This document shows, piece after piece, positions 16,556-25,183 of a stretch of DNA of 64,000 nucleotides. Positions within the stretch are counted from its first letter, which is position 1. Each line of letters opens with the position of its first letter. The notes under the pieces were generated by a model, which made no database searches, was not told the origin of the DNA, and worked only from the letters and a program-made list of their open reading frames with translations. Position numbers and translations under genes: made by a program. The stretch is from Crateriforma sp964453205 (GTDB taxonomy: Bacteria; Planctomycetota; Planctomycetia; Pirellulales; Pirellulaceae), in contig CAYVRC010000001.1 of assembly GCA_964453205.1 (NCBI GenBank), positions 75,111 through 139,110 on the forward strand, in the 5' to 3' direction.

Positions 16556-17899
16556 ATGAAACTGTTTCACCACGGAGCGCATCAAGGCGTCACCGGTTCT
16601 TGTCATCAGCTTTCATGGGACAAAGGAAAATCCGGTCTGTTGGTCGATTGCGGAATCTTTCAAGGCGACGAAGCCGAAAAGCATCCCGACCAAACGATCG
16701 ACTTTCCCCTGGACGGCATCGAATCGCTGTTGCTGACGCACGTCCATATCGATCATTGCGGCCGAGTGCCCCATTTGATGGCGGCCGGTTTCCGCCAGCC
16801 GATCTATTGCAGCCCGCCGACCGCCCGGCTGCTGCCTTTGGTGATGGAAGACGCGCTGCGGATCGGCTTCACCCGCTCGGCCAGGCTGATCGAAAGATTC
16901 TTGAACCACATCGACGAACTGTTACAGCCCGTGTCGTATCAGCAGTGGCACGACATCGAAGGCGGCGCGTCGATTCGGCTTTCGCCCGCCGGACACGTGC
17001 TCGGGTCGACGATCTTCGAAGTCCGACTGCCCGGTGGGGAAGTCGTCGTGTTCTCCGGCGACATCGGAGCGGGCAACAATCCGCTGCTGCACCCGCCGGT
17101 CAGCCCGCCCCGTGCCGATCTGTTGGTTTTGGAGAGCACCTATGGCGATCGCTTGCACCCGAGCAACGTCGACCGACAGGCCGCGCTGGAATCGATCTTG
17201 CGTCACACGCTGCTGGATTCCGGTGTCACGATCATCCCGGCGTTCAGTTTAGGCCGAACGCAAGCCTTGCTGTACGAGATGAACGGCATCTTTGAACGGG
17301 TGCAAAAGTCAGAGGGCCGATCACTAATGCACCGAGTCGATGTGTTGGTCGATTCACCACTCGCGTCACGCTTCACGTCACTTTACGACGGTTTGCAGGA
17401 ATATTGGAGCGACGAAGCCCGGCACCTGATGCGGACGGATGATCAACCGCTGGTTTTCGAAAACCTGGTGACCATCGGGGACCACGGCGAACACAAAGAC
17501 ACCATGGAGTACATCGCCAAGAGAGAACTTCCCGCGGTCGTGATCGCCGGCAGTGGCATGTGTACCGGCGGACGCGTCGTCAATTACCTAAAGAAGTTTT
17601 TGGATGACGAACGGACTGACATCGTTTTTTGCGGTTATCAGGCCGGCGGTACCCCCGGACAAGCGTTGCAACGCGGTGCCGAGTGGGTGCAACTGGACGG
17701 CAAAAAATATCATGTCGCCGCCAAAGTCCATCAACTGACCGGATACAGCGCCCACGGCGATCAAGCCGATTTGCTCCGGTTCGTCGAACAGTTCGAGGAA
17801 AAACCAAAACGCATCCGTCTGGTTCACGGCGATTACCAACCCAAACGAACGCTCGCCGCGAAACTGGAACAACGCGGCTATCAGGTCGACCCGTTGTAA
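16556..17899 (+). CDS. MBL-fold beta-CASP ribonuclease/exonuclease
   Basis: A 447-residue metallo-beta-lactamase-fold protein with a beta-CASP domain, the RNA-processing nuclease group that includes RNase J relatives and CPSF73/YsiN-type proteins. The zinc motif HVHIDH is at residues 62-67, followed by SPAGHVLGSTIFE, VFSGDIGAGNNPL (Asp ligand) and the beta-CASP motif A in LVLESTYGDR. Motif B is in LTGYSAHGDQADL and motif C in RLVHGDYQ. The start at 16556 places MKLFHHGAHQGVTGS at the N-terminus, the usual family opening. The action on RNA is inferred from family. It is monocistronic and divergent from the small gene at 16092. Confidence 0.9.
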   Translation: MKLFHHGAHQGVTGSCHQLSWDKGKSGLLVDCGIFQGDEAEKHPDQTIDFPLDGIESLLLTHVHIDHCGRVPHLMAAGFRQPIYCSPPTARLLPLVMEDALRIGFTRSARLIERFLNHIDELLQPVSYQQWHDIEGGASIRLSPAGHVLGSTIFEVRLPGGEVVVFSGDIGAGNNPLLHPPVSPPRADLLVLESTYGDRLHPSNVDRQAALESILRHTLLDSGVTIIPAFSLGRTQALLYEMNGIFERVQKSEGRSLMHRVDVLVDSPLASRFTSLYDGLQEYWSDEARHLMRTDDQPLVFENLVTIGDHGEHKDTMEYIAKRELPAVVIAGSGMCTGGRVVNYLKKFLDDERTDIVFCGYQAGGTPGQALQRGAEWVQLDGKKYHVAAKVHQLTGYSAHGDQADLLRFVEQFEEKPKRIRLVHGDYQPKRTLAAKLEQRGYQVDPL

Positions 17900-17911
17900 G
17901 GCGTCGACGAT

Positions 17912-18562
17912 TCAGGTGGCGACAAACCGCTGACCGCGACGGTGCAGGTAGGCTTGCCAGACCATTCGGACGCCGACGCTGCGGTGCGGACGCCAAAGCT
18001 CCGTCCGCTCGATCAAACGCTCGACATCGGCGTAGTCACCCGAATCCAATTCCGACAAGCCCTTGATTAATGCCAGGTCGCCGTGCGGGATCACGTCGGA
18101 TCGCAACATCGCCATCATCAAATAAACGCTGGCCGACCATTGCCCCAAGCCCAGGCGGCCGGTGATCGCCGCGCGAACCCCGTCGTCGTCCAACCGTCTC
18201 AGCGTCGCGATCCGAAATCGACCGGCACCGACGTCGTCGGCCAGCGCGACGGCGTAACGAGCTTTCTGTCGACTGAAGCCGATTTTCCGCAAGCCGTCCT
18301 CGCCAAGCCGGCCCAGGGACGTCGCCGTCACGCTTCCGCCGGCTTCCCGGACGAGTCGTTCGAAAGTCGACCTCGCTGAAGAAAGCGAAACCTGTTGTTC
18401 CAAAATGATGCGGACGAACGTTGCGAACGTTTGCGGCCGTTTCCACAGCGGCGGCGGCCCGTGCCGGTCCCATACCGGCGCCAGCGCGGCATCGACCCGC
18501 GCGATTCGCTCCGCCGCGGCGGGCATCGTTTGTTTCGTCAAGGATCCCTGAAGCGGAACCAT
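17912..18562 (-). CDS. DNA-3-methyladenine glycosylase 2 (AlkA/HhH-GPD family)
   Basis: A 216-residue base-excision repair glycosylase. The N-terminal part contains FATFVRIILEQQVSLSSARSTF, a typical AlkA helix. The helix-hairpin-helix/GPD region reads ITGRLGLGQWSASVYLMMAM followed by HGDLALIKGL, where the Asp is the expected catalytic residue. It would excise alkylated purines such as 3-methyladenine. The start at 18562 shares one base with the stop of pepF (TGATG), so the two are co-translated. An ATG 12 codons further in is also possible. It is shorter than E. coli AlkA because the extra N-terminal domain is absent. Confidence 0.88.
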   Translation of the reverse strand: MVPLQGSLTKQTMPAAAERIARVDAALAPVWDRHGPPPLWKRPQTFATFVRIILEQQVSLSSARSTFERLVREAGGSVTATSLGRLGEDGLRKIGFSRQKARYAVALADDVGAGRFRIATLRRLDDDGVRAAITGRLGLGQWSASVYLMMAMLRSDVIPHGDLALIKGLSELDSGDYADVERLIERTELWRPHRSVGVRMVWQAYLHRRGQRFVAT

Positions 18563-20367
18563 CAAATCAGTTCGTCCAATTCCTTGGTCAACTGATCGAA
18601 TCGCGTCAGGGTCGTTGCCACCGGTTCGGGCTCGGTCATGTCCACGCCGGCGTCGCGTAGCAGGTCCAAAGGATCCTTGCTGCAACCGCCCTTCAGGAAC
18701 GACAGGTAATCGTTCAGTTCCGCTTCGCCGCCGTCGATGACCCGCTTGGACAACGCCACCGCGGCGCTCAATCCTGTGGCGTACTTGTAGACGTAAAACG
18801 CGCGATAAAAGTGAGGGATGCGAAAACACTCCAAGTCCAGCATCTCGTCGATGACAAACTCGGGACCGAAATAGGTTTGCAACAGGCCTCGGTAGGCTTG
18901 TCGCAAGGATTTGACCGTCAGCGGTTGGCCCGCTTCGCACATCTCGTGCGTGATCTTTTCGAACTCCGCGAACATGGTTTGCCGAACCACCGTGGCGCGA
19001 ATGCTGTCCAGTTCGTTGTTGATCAAGTAGGCCCGTTCGTTGTCGTCCGCCGCGTTGTTCAACAGATGCCGCGTCAGCAGTTGTTCGTTGAACGTGCTGG
19101 CGACTTCGGCGACAAAGATCGTGTAGTTGTAATACTGAAACGGTTGGTGCGACGAGGAATACCAACTGTGCATCGAGTGCCCGGCTTCGTGGGTCAAGGT
19201 GAAGACGTCGTTCAGGACTTCTTCCTTGAAATTCATCAAGATGAACGGATCTCCGTCGAAGGTGCCGCAACTGAACGCGCCGCTTTGTTTTCCGCGGTTG
19301 GGATAACGATCCGACCATCGACCCCGCAAGCCTTCGGCCAGCGTGCCGACGTACGGGTCGCCCAGCGGAGCCAAGGATTCCAACACGACGTCGACGGCTT
19401 GGTCCCAGGTGTGGTGCTTTTGCACGTCGCTAAGGATCGGGACATAAGTGTCGTAGTGATGCAGGTCGTCCAAGCCCATTTTGCGACGACGGACGTCCAA
19501 GTAATGATGCACGCTGGGCAACGCATCGTGAACGGCCGAGATCAAATTGTCGTAGACGCTGGCGGGAACATTGTCGGGAAACAAAGCGGCTTGCAGACTG
19601 CTCTCGTAATTCCGCGCTTTGGCGTAGTAAACGTCTCGGTGAATGCTGCCGGCCAAGGTCGCGGCCAACGTGTTTTCGTGGCTCTTGAACTGTTCGTAGT
19701 ACTGACCAAAAGCCTTCGAGCGAACGTCGCGATCCGGGCTCAACAAAAACTGGGAGAAACTCGCGTGAGACAACTCCTGACGCCGGCCCTTGTGATCGGT
19801 GATCTCGCCAAACTTCAAGTCCGCGTCGTTGAGCTGTCGAAAGGCATTGCCGGCCGCACCGGCCATTTCGCCTTGCATCGCCAGCAACCTTTCTTCGCGA
19901 TCGGACAACGTGTACGGCCGAAAGCGGATCACTCGCTCCAGCTGCAACCGGTAAGGTTCGACGGCCGGATCGCTGAGCAACGTTTGCATCTCGTCTTCGT
20001 CGATCGCGAGCAACTCGGGCCGCATGTAGCTGGCCGCTTGGCCGGCTTTGACGGCGATGTTTTGGAAACGCGCCTTCATCGCCTGGGCGTCGCTGTCGCC
20101 TTGATCCTCGGTCGTCTTTAAAAACGCGAACGTGCCGAGACGTTCCGCCAAGCGATCGAAATCGCGATCGAACACCAAAGCCTGGGCCAAGACCTGGGCC
20201 GATTCGCCCAGCCGTCCCTGGAACGTCTCGAAGGTCGGAATCATGGCTTCCCATTTGGCGAAATCGGATTCCCACGACGCCAAATCGGGGTACAGGCTGG
20301 ACAAGTCCCAGCAATGCTCGGGGGCGACTTCGTGACGGGCAGGCAGCGAGGCGGTAACGGTCGACAT
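18562..20367 (-). CDS. pepF: Oligoendopeptidase F (M3 family zinc peptidase)
   Basis: A 601-residue M3B metallopeptidase that cleaves short peptides in the cytoplasm. The zinc motif is HEAGH in FTLTHEAGHSMHSWYSS, with the third ligand Glu in the following helix region FVAEVASTFNEQLL. The N-terminus has WDLSSLYPDLASWESDF, the family opening. The C-terminus has ATGLSAAVALSKRVI and YLSFLKGGCSKDPLDLLRDAGVDM, both typical. The start is the ATG at 20367; a longer in-frame extension is Arg-rich and unlike the family. It overlaps the alkA-like gene downstream by one base. Confidence 0.95.
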   Translation of the reverse strand: MSTVTASLPARHEVAPEHCWDLSSLYPDLASWESDFAKWEAMIPTFETFQGRLGESAQVLAQALVFDRDFDRLAERLGTFAFLKTTEDQGDSDAQAMKARFQNIAVKAGQAASYMRPELLAIDEDEMQTLLSDPAVEPYRLQLERVIRFRPYTLSDREERLLAMQGEMAGAAGNAFRQLNDADLKFGEITDHKGRRQELSHASFSQFLLSPDRDVRSKAFGQYYEQFKSHENTLAATLAGSIHRDVYYAKARNYESSLQAALFPDNVPASVYDNLISAVHDALPSVHHYLDVRRRKMGLDDLHHYDTYVPILSDVQKHHTWDQAVDVVLESLAPLGDPYVGTLAEGLRGRWSDRYPNRGKQSGAFSCGTFDGDPFILMNFKEEVLNDVFTLTHEAGHSMHSWYSSSHQPFQYYNYTIFVAEVASTFNEQLLTRHLLNNAADDNERAYLINNELDSIRATVVRQTMFAEFEKITHEMCEAGQPLTVKSLRQAYRGLLQTYFGPEFVIDEMLDLECFRIPHFYRAFYVYKYATGLSAAVALSKRVIDGGEAELNDYLSFLKGGCSKDPLDLLRDAGVDMTEPEPVATTLTRFDQLTKELDELI

Positions 20368-20671
20368 GCTGGTTCCGGTTGGGGGACGGGGCGGAAAGAC
20401 GACCGGATTGTAACGGCCTCGGCGGACTTTCCTACGGTCCCCAAGTGTCGCCCCGCTGGCGGGATTCATTTTCACGCCCAGCCGGACGCGGACGAAAACG
20501 CACGCCCTAGTGCGTCCGCTCGCACACCCAGGGCGGAGCATCGCACACTAAACCGTGACAAAGGGCGGGGGTTCGGCCGATCGGGTGGCCGGTCCAAAGT
20601 TTGCTTCATGTCGGCGGGTCCTCCGAACAGACAAATTGAATATCACGCCGGCCCCGCAAGCGGATCGATTC
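20368..20671. other. Gene-free divergent intergenic region
   Basis: 304 bases between the pepF and nifJ start codons, GC-rich. I see no gene, no convincing promoter boxes and no repeat. It must carry the promoters of both genes. Confidence 0.6.
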
Positions 20672-23600
20672 ATGTCACAGAAGAAATATGTCACGGTCGA
20701 CGGGAACGAGGCCGTGGCCCGTGTGGCACACTTGACCAGCGAGGTCATCGCGATCTATCCGATCACCCCGGCATCGTCGATGGGCGAACTGGCCGACCAG
20801 TGGAGCAGTCAAGGCGTCAAGAACCTGTTCGGCGTCACCCCGTCGGTGATCGAAATGCAGAGCGAAGCCGGGGCGGCCGCCGCGGTTCACGGTGCCCTGC
20901 AGGCCGGCGGACTTTCGACGACCTTCACGGCGTCCCAGGGTCTGCTCTTGATGATCCCGGAGATGTTCAAAATCGCCGGCCAACTGTTGCCGACCGTCTT
21001 TCACGTCGCGGCCAGGTCGATCGCCACCCACGCGCTTTCGATCTTCGGCGATCACAGCGACGTGATGGCCACCCGCGGCACCGGATGGGCGATGTTGTGC
21101 TCGTCCAGCGTTCAGGAAGCTCAGGACTTTGCCGTCATCGCCGGGGCAGCCGCGTTGGATCTTCGCGTCCCGTTCTTGCACTTCTTTGACGGCTTTCGCA
21201 CCTCGCATGAAGTTAGCAAGATCGTGCAAGTCGGCGAGCACGAAATCCGTGAGATGATCGACGATGATGCGATCCAAGCTTGTCGTGATCGCGCGTTGAC
21301 ACCGGACCACCCTGTCATCCGCGGCACCGCGCAAAACCCCGACGTGTTCTTTCAATCACGCGAAGCGGCCAACCTGTATTACTGTGGACTGCCCCATCTG
21401 CTGCAAGCGAAGATGGACAAGTTCGCCGCCGTGACCGGTCGCCGGTACAAACTGTTCGAATACTTCGGTGCGGAGGACGCCGAGAGAGTGATCGTGATCA
21501 TGGGATCCGGTGGCGGAGCGGTGAAGGAGGCCGTGACGCGGTTGAACGCCGAGGGCCAGCGGGTCGGCCTGTTGGTCGTCAAGCTTTATCGTCCCTTGGA
21601 TGCCCAACGTTTCGTCGAAGCCCTCCCGTCGACCGTCCGGCGGTTGGCCGTTTTGGACCGCACCAAAGAACCCGGCGCGATCGGCGAACCTTTGTTCCAA
21701 GACGTGTTGGCCGCGATCGATGAACAGTGGGATCGCGTCCACCACGCTCGCAAAGAGGACTGGCCGGAGGTGACCGGCGGACGTTACGGTTTGTCCTCCA
21801 AAGAATTCACGCCGGCGATGGCGGCAGCCGTGCTGGAAGAATTGAAAGACACGCGGCCCAAGAAACATTTCACCGTGGGCATCTACGACGACGTGACGCG
21901 GTTAAGCCTGAAATGGGACGCCGATTTCCGCACCGAAGCGGCGGACGTGACCCGCGCCGTGTTCTACGGGCTCGGCAGCGACGGAACCGTCGGTGCCAGT
22001 AAGAACACCGTCAAGATCATCGGCGAAAACACGCCCTTGTTTGCCCAGGGCTACTTCGTTTACGACAGCAAGAAATCCGGCAGCACGACCGTGTCCCATC
22101 TGCGATTCGGCCCCCGCGCGATCGAATCGACTTACCTGATCGACTTGGCGACTTTTGTCGGATGCAACCAGTTCCAATTCATGGATCGCCTGGACGTGCT
22201 GAAGTCGGCCGGCCGAGGCGCGACGCTGCTGCTGAACAGTCCTTTCGGTCCCGAGCAAGTTTGGGATCGGCTGCCCGTCACGGCTCAGCAACAAATCGTC
22301 GACAAAGAAATCCAGGTGCGCGTGATCGACGCTTACGCGGTGGCCAAGGCCGCCGGGATGGGCAACCGCATCAACACCATCATGCAGACCTGCTTCTTCG
22401 CGCTTTCGGGAGTGTTGCCGCAAGACCACGCGGTCGATTTGATCAAACAGGCGATCCGAAAGACTTACGGCAAGCGTGGCGACGAGATCGTGCAGAAAAA
22501 CTTCGGTGCCGTCGACGCCGCGTTGGATAACCTGCACCCGGTCGCCTTGCCTGCCGAAGTCGTTGAAACCGGACAGGTCAACGGCACGCGGCAAATGAGA
22601 CGACCAGTCAACGGTCGAACGACCGATTTTGTCGATCGCATCACATCGCAATTGATCGCCGGAGCCGGCGATCTGCTACCCGTCAGCGCCTTGCCCGTCG
22701 ACGGCACGTTTCCGGTCGGCACGTCGAAATACGAAAAACGCAGCATCGCCCAAGAAATCCCGATTTGGGATGCCGAACTGTGTATCGAATGCGGATTGTG
22801 TTCGTTGGTTTGTCCGCACGCGGCGATCCGCAGCAAGGTCTACGACCGAGCCGTTTTGGCCGACGCGCCGGAACACTTCACGTCGGCACAGTGGAAAGAC
22901 CAACGAATCAGCGATCACGTGTTCACGATTCAGGTGGCTCCGGACGACTGCACCGGGTGCCAAGTCTGTGTCGATGTCTGTCCGGCCAAAAGCAAAACTC
23001 GGGCGGGCCACAAGGCCATCGACATGCTGCCCAAGACGGAACACGCGGAAGTCGAGCGGGCCAACTACGACTTCTTCGAATCGATCGCCGATTTGGATCG
23101 CTCGTTGATCAAGTCCGGTACCGTCAAAGGCCTGCAGTTGCTTCAACCGTTGTTCGAATTCTCCGGTGCGTGCAGTGGTTGCGGAGAAACGCCGTACATC
23201 AAGCTGATGACGCAACTGTTCGGTGACCGGGCGGTGATCGCCAACGCGACGGGTTGTTCGTCGATCTTCGGCGGAAATCTGCCGACCGCTCCTTGGACGA
23301 CCGACACGGACGGTCGCGGGCCCGCCTGGGCGAATTCGTTGTTCGAGGACAACAGCGAATTCGGCTTGGGGATTCGGCTTTCGATCGATCATCAGCGACT
23401 GCTGGCCGAACACCTGCTGGGCGAAATGCGTGGCCGAGTCGACGAGGATCTGCTGGAGCAGATTTCGGCTTCGCGATCCAGCGACGAAATCAGCATCCAA
23501 CAGCAACGGGTTCGGATCACCGAGCTGCGAAGGCAATTGGAAACGATCGACACGCCGGCGGCCAAAAAACTGTCCCGGATCGCCGACGCGTTGGCCGTCA

Positions 23601-24259
23601 AAAGCGTGTGGATCATCGGCGGTGACGGCTGGGCTTACGACATCGGATTCGGCGGCTTGGATCACGTCCTCAGCACCGGTGCGAACGTCAACATTTTGGT
23701 TTTGGACACGGGTGTTTACTCGAACACCGGCGGCCAGAATTCCAAGGCGACCCCCAGGGCGGCGACCGCCAAGTTCGCCGCCGGGGGAAAACCGGCCCGC
23801 AAGAAAGACTTGGGGATGATCGCGGTTTCCTACGGCAACGCCTACGTCGCCCAGATCGCGATGGGCGCCAATCCGGCCCAAACGTTGAAGGTCTTTCACG
23901 AAGCCGAATCGTACGACGGACCGTCCTTGATCCTGGCTTACAGTCAGTGCATCGCGCACGGCATCGACATGGCGACCAGCATGACGCATCAAAAAGACGT
24001 CATCGCCTCGGGGATGTGGCCGCTGTACCGACACGACCCGCGTCTGAAGGAACAGGGTAAAAATCCGTTCGTCTTGGACAGCCGCAAACCGAGACTGGCG
24101 TTCTCGGAGTTGGCGAAACAGGAGGGCCGTTTCTCGATCGTCTGCCGGAACGATCCCGAGCGTGCCGCCCAGCTTTACGAATTGGCACAGGACGACATCG
24201 ACCAACAGTGGCGTCGTTACGAACAGTTGGCCGCTTCACCCGGGGACGATAAGACCTGA
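20672..24259 (+). CDS. nifJ: Pyruvate:ferredoxin (flavodoxin) oxidoreductase
   Basis: A 1195-residue single-chain PFOR that oxidises pyruvate with CoA to acetyl-CoA and CO2, passing electrons to ferredoxin or flavodoxin. Domains in order: an N-terminal domain (VTVDGNEAVARVAHLTSEVI, IYPITPASSMGELAD), the gamma region with SGSTTVSHLRFGP, and a two-cluster ferredoxin domain with CIECGLCSLVCP (about 704) and CTGCQVCVDVCP (about 760). Then comes the third-cluster region starting CSGCGETPY (about 834) and the thiamine diphosphate domain GGDGWAYDIGFGGLDH (about 984) with TGVYSNTGGQNSKATP. Length is standard. It is monocistronic and neighbours an LDH/MDH-like gene in convergent orientation, which may link pyruvate handling. 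Confidence 0.97.
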   Translation: MSQKKYVTVDGNEAVARVAHLTSEVIAIYPITPASSMGELADQWSSQGVKNLFGVTPSVIEMQSEAGAAAAVHGALQAGGLSTTFTASQGLLLMIPEMFKIAGQLLPTVFHVAARSIATHALSIFGDHSDVMATRGTGWAMLCSSSVQEAQDFAVIAGAAALDLRVPFLHFFDGFRTSHEVSKIVQVGEHEIREMIDDDAIQACRDRALTPDHPVIRGTAQNPDVFFQSREAANLYYCGLPHLLQAKMDKFAAVTGRRYKLFEYFGAEDAERVIVIMGSGGGAVKEAVTRLNAEGQRVGLLVVKLYRPLDAQRFVEALPSTVRRLAVLDRTKEPGAIGEPLFQDVLAAIDEQWDRVHHARKEDWPEVTGGRYGLSSKEFTPAMAAAVLEELKDTRPKKHFTVGIYDDVTRLSLKWDADFRTEAADVTRAVFYGLGSDGTVGASKNTVKIIGENTPLFAQGYFVYDSKKSGSTTVSHLRFGPRAIESTYLIDLATFVGCNQFQFMDRLDVLKSAGRGATLLLNSPFGPEQVWDRLPVTAQQQIVDKEIQVRVIDAYAVAKAAGMGNRINTIMQTCFFALSGVLPQDHAVDLIKQAIRKTYGKRGDEIVQKNFGAVDAALDNLHPVALPAEVVETGQVNGTRQMRRPVNGRTTDFVDRITSQLIAGAGDLLPVSALPVDGTFPVGTSKYEKRSIAQEIPIWDAELCIECGLCSLVCPHAAIRSKVYDRAVLADAPEHFTSAQWKDQRISDHVFTIQVAPDDCTGCQVCVDVCPAKSKTRAGHKAIDMLPKTEHAEVERANYDFFESIADLDRSLIKSGTVKGLQLLQPLFEFSGACSGCGETPYIKLMTQLFGDRAVIANATGCSSIFGGNLPTAPWTTDTDGRGPAWANSLFEDNSEFGLGIRLSIDHQRLLAEHLLGEMRGRVDEDLLEQISASRSSDEISIQQQRVRITELRRQLETIDTPAAKKLSRIADALAVKSVWIIGGDGWAYDIGFGGLDHVLSTGANVNILVLDTGVYSNTGGQNSKATPRAATAKFAAGGKPARKKDLGMIAVSYGNAYVAQIAMGANPAQTLKVFHEAESYDGPSLILAYSQCIAHGIDMATSMTHQKDVIASGMWPLYRHDPRLKEQGKNPFVLDSRKPRLAFSELAKQEGRFSIVCRNDPERAAQLYELAQDDIDQQWRRYEQLAASPGDDKT

Positions 24260-24277
24260 CGAGCCGAATCGGGACGA

Positions 24278-25183
24278 TCACCCCAGGCTGCGGGTCGCCT
24301 TGGCGACTTGCGATGCCGAGTTCCGAAACGCGGTTTGTTCGTCTTCCGAAAGGGGCGGATGGAGGATGCGGGTCACGCCGCTGCGACCGATCACCGTCGG
24401 CAAAGACAAGCACACGTCGTGAACCCCGGCGTAGCCGTCGACCAGGACGCTGACCGGCATCGTGTGACGCAGGTCGTAGACGATGCTGTCGATGATCATC
24501 ATGGTCGCCAACGCGATGCCGTAGCTGGTGTTTCCTTTACGGCGGTAAACCTCGTATCCCATGTTGACGGTTTGCTGAAACAATCGTCGCGACGTGTCGC
24601 TGGGATAAAACCTTTCACCACCCGTCATGGCGACCGAATGAGCCGCAAACTGGCTGTCGCCGTGTTCGCCCAGGATGTACGCGCGGATGTCGTCGGCATG
24701 GATCTGCAGTTCCTCGGACAGCAAGGCACGATAACGCACGCTGTCCAGCAGCGTCCCTGTTCCGATGACGCGGTGCGCGGGAAAACCGGAAAGTCGGATC
24801 GCGGCGTAGGTCAGCACGTCGACGGGATTGGTGACGATCACAAAGATCGCGTCGGGACTGGCGTCCGCCAAGGGCGGAATCCACTGTTTGAAAATTTCGA
24901 AATTGTCGATCGCCAGATCCAACCGGGTGCGTACCGGATCGCCGAAGGGCACCGACGCGGTCATGACGATGACGTCGCTGCCGGCCGATTCCGGGACGCT
25001 TCCCGAGCGGATTTGCATGTTGCTGTTTTGCAAAGCGCTGGCGTGGGAAAGGTCCATCGCTTCGCCTTCGGCTTTCTCCGCACTGCGATTGATCAACAGC
25101 AACTGATCGGCCAACGGATTGATGGTCGCGGCGAAAGCGATCGCCGCGCCGACGCGTCCGGTTCCGACGATCGTGATTTTCAT
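24278..25183 (-). CDS. Lactate/malate dehydrogenase family protein
   Basis: A 301-residue NAD-dependent 2-hydroxyacid dehydrogenase of the LDH/MDH family. The Rossmann start is ITIVGTGRVGAAIAFAATI. Residues 143-152 (GTLLDSVRYR) carry the substrate-binding Arg, and LGEHGDSQF (171-179) carries the catalytic His. The substrate-specificity loop reads VPFGDPVRTRLDL (78-90). At the place where LDHs have Gln and MDHs have Arg (six residues before the RLDL arginine) it appears to have Gly81, with altered loop sequence, so lactate versus malate is not decided. The start overlaps the stop of the MutS-like gene by four bases, implying translational coupling. Confidence 0.88.
   Translation of the reverse strand: MKITIVGTGRVGAAIAFAATINPLADQLLLINRSAEKAEGEAMDLSHASALQNSNMQIRSGSVPESAGSDVIVMTASVPFGDPVRTRLDLAIDNFEIFKQWIPPLADASPDAIFVIVTNPVDVLTYAAIRLSGFPAHRVIGTGTLLDSVRYRALLSEELQIHADDIRAYILGEHGDSQFAAHSVAMTGGERFYPSDTSRRLFQQTVNMGYEVYRRKGNTSYGIALATMMIIDSIVYDLRHTMPVSVLVDGYAGVHDVCLSLPTVIGRSGVTRILHPPLSEDEQTAFRNSASQVAKATRSLG

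Noticed and set aside
18811..20121. Plus-strand open frame opposite pepF
   Set aside because: PepF on the other strand carries HEAGH and family motifs; the antisense frame has none.
22676..24205. Long minus-strand open frame opposite nifJ
   Set aside because: Antisense shadow of the conserved PFOR; no domain pattern.
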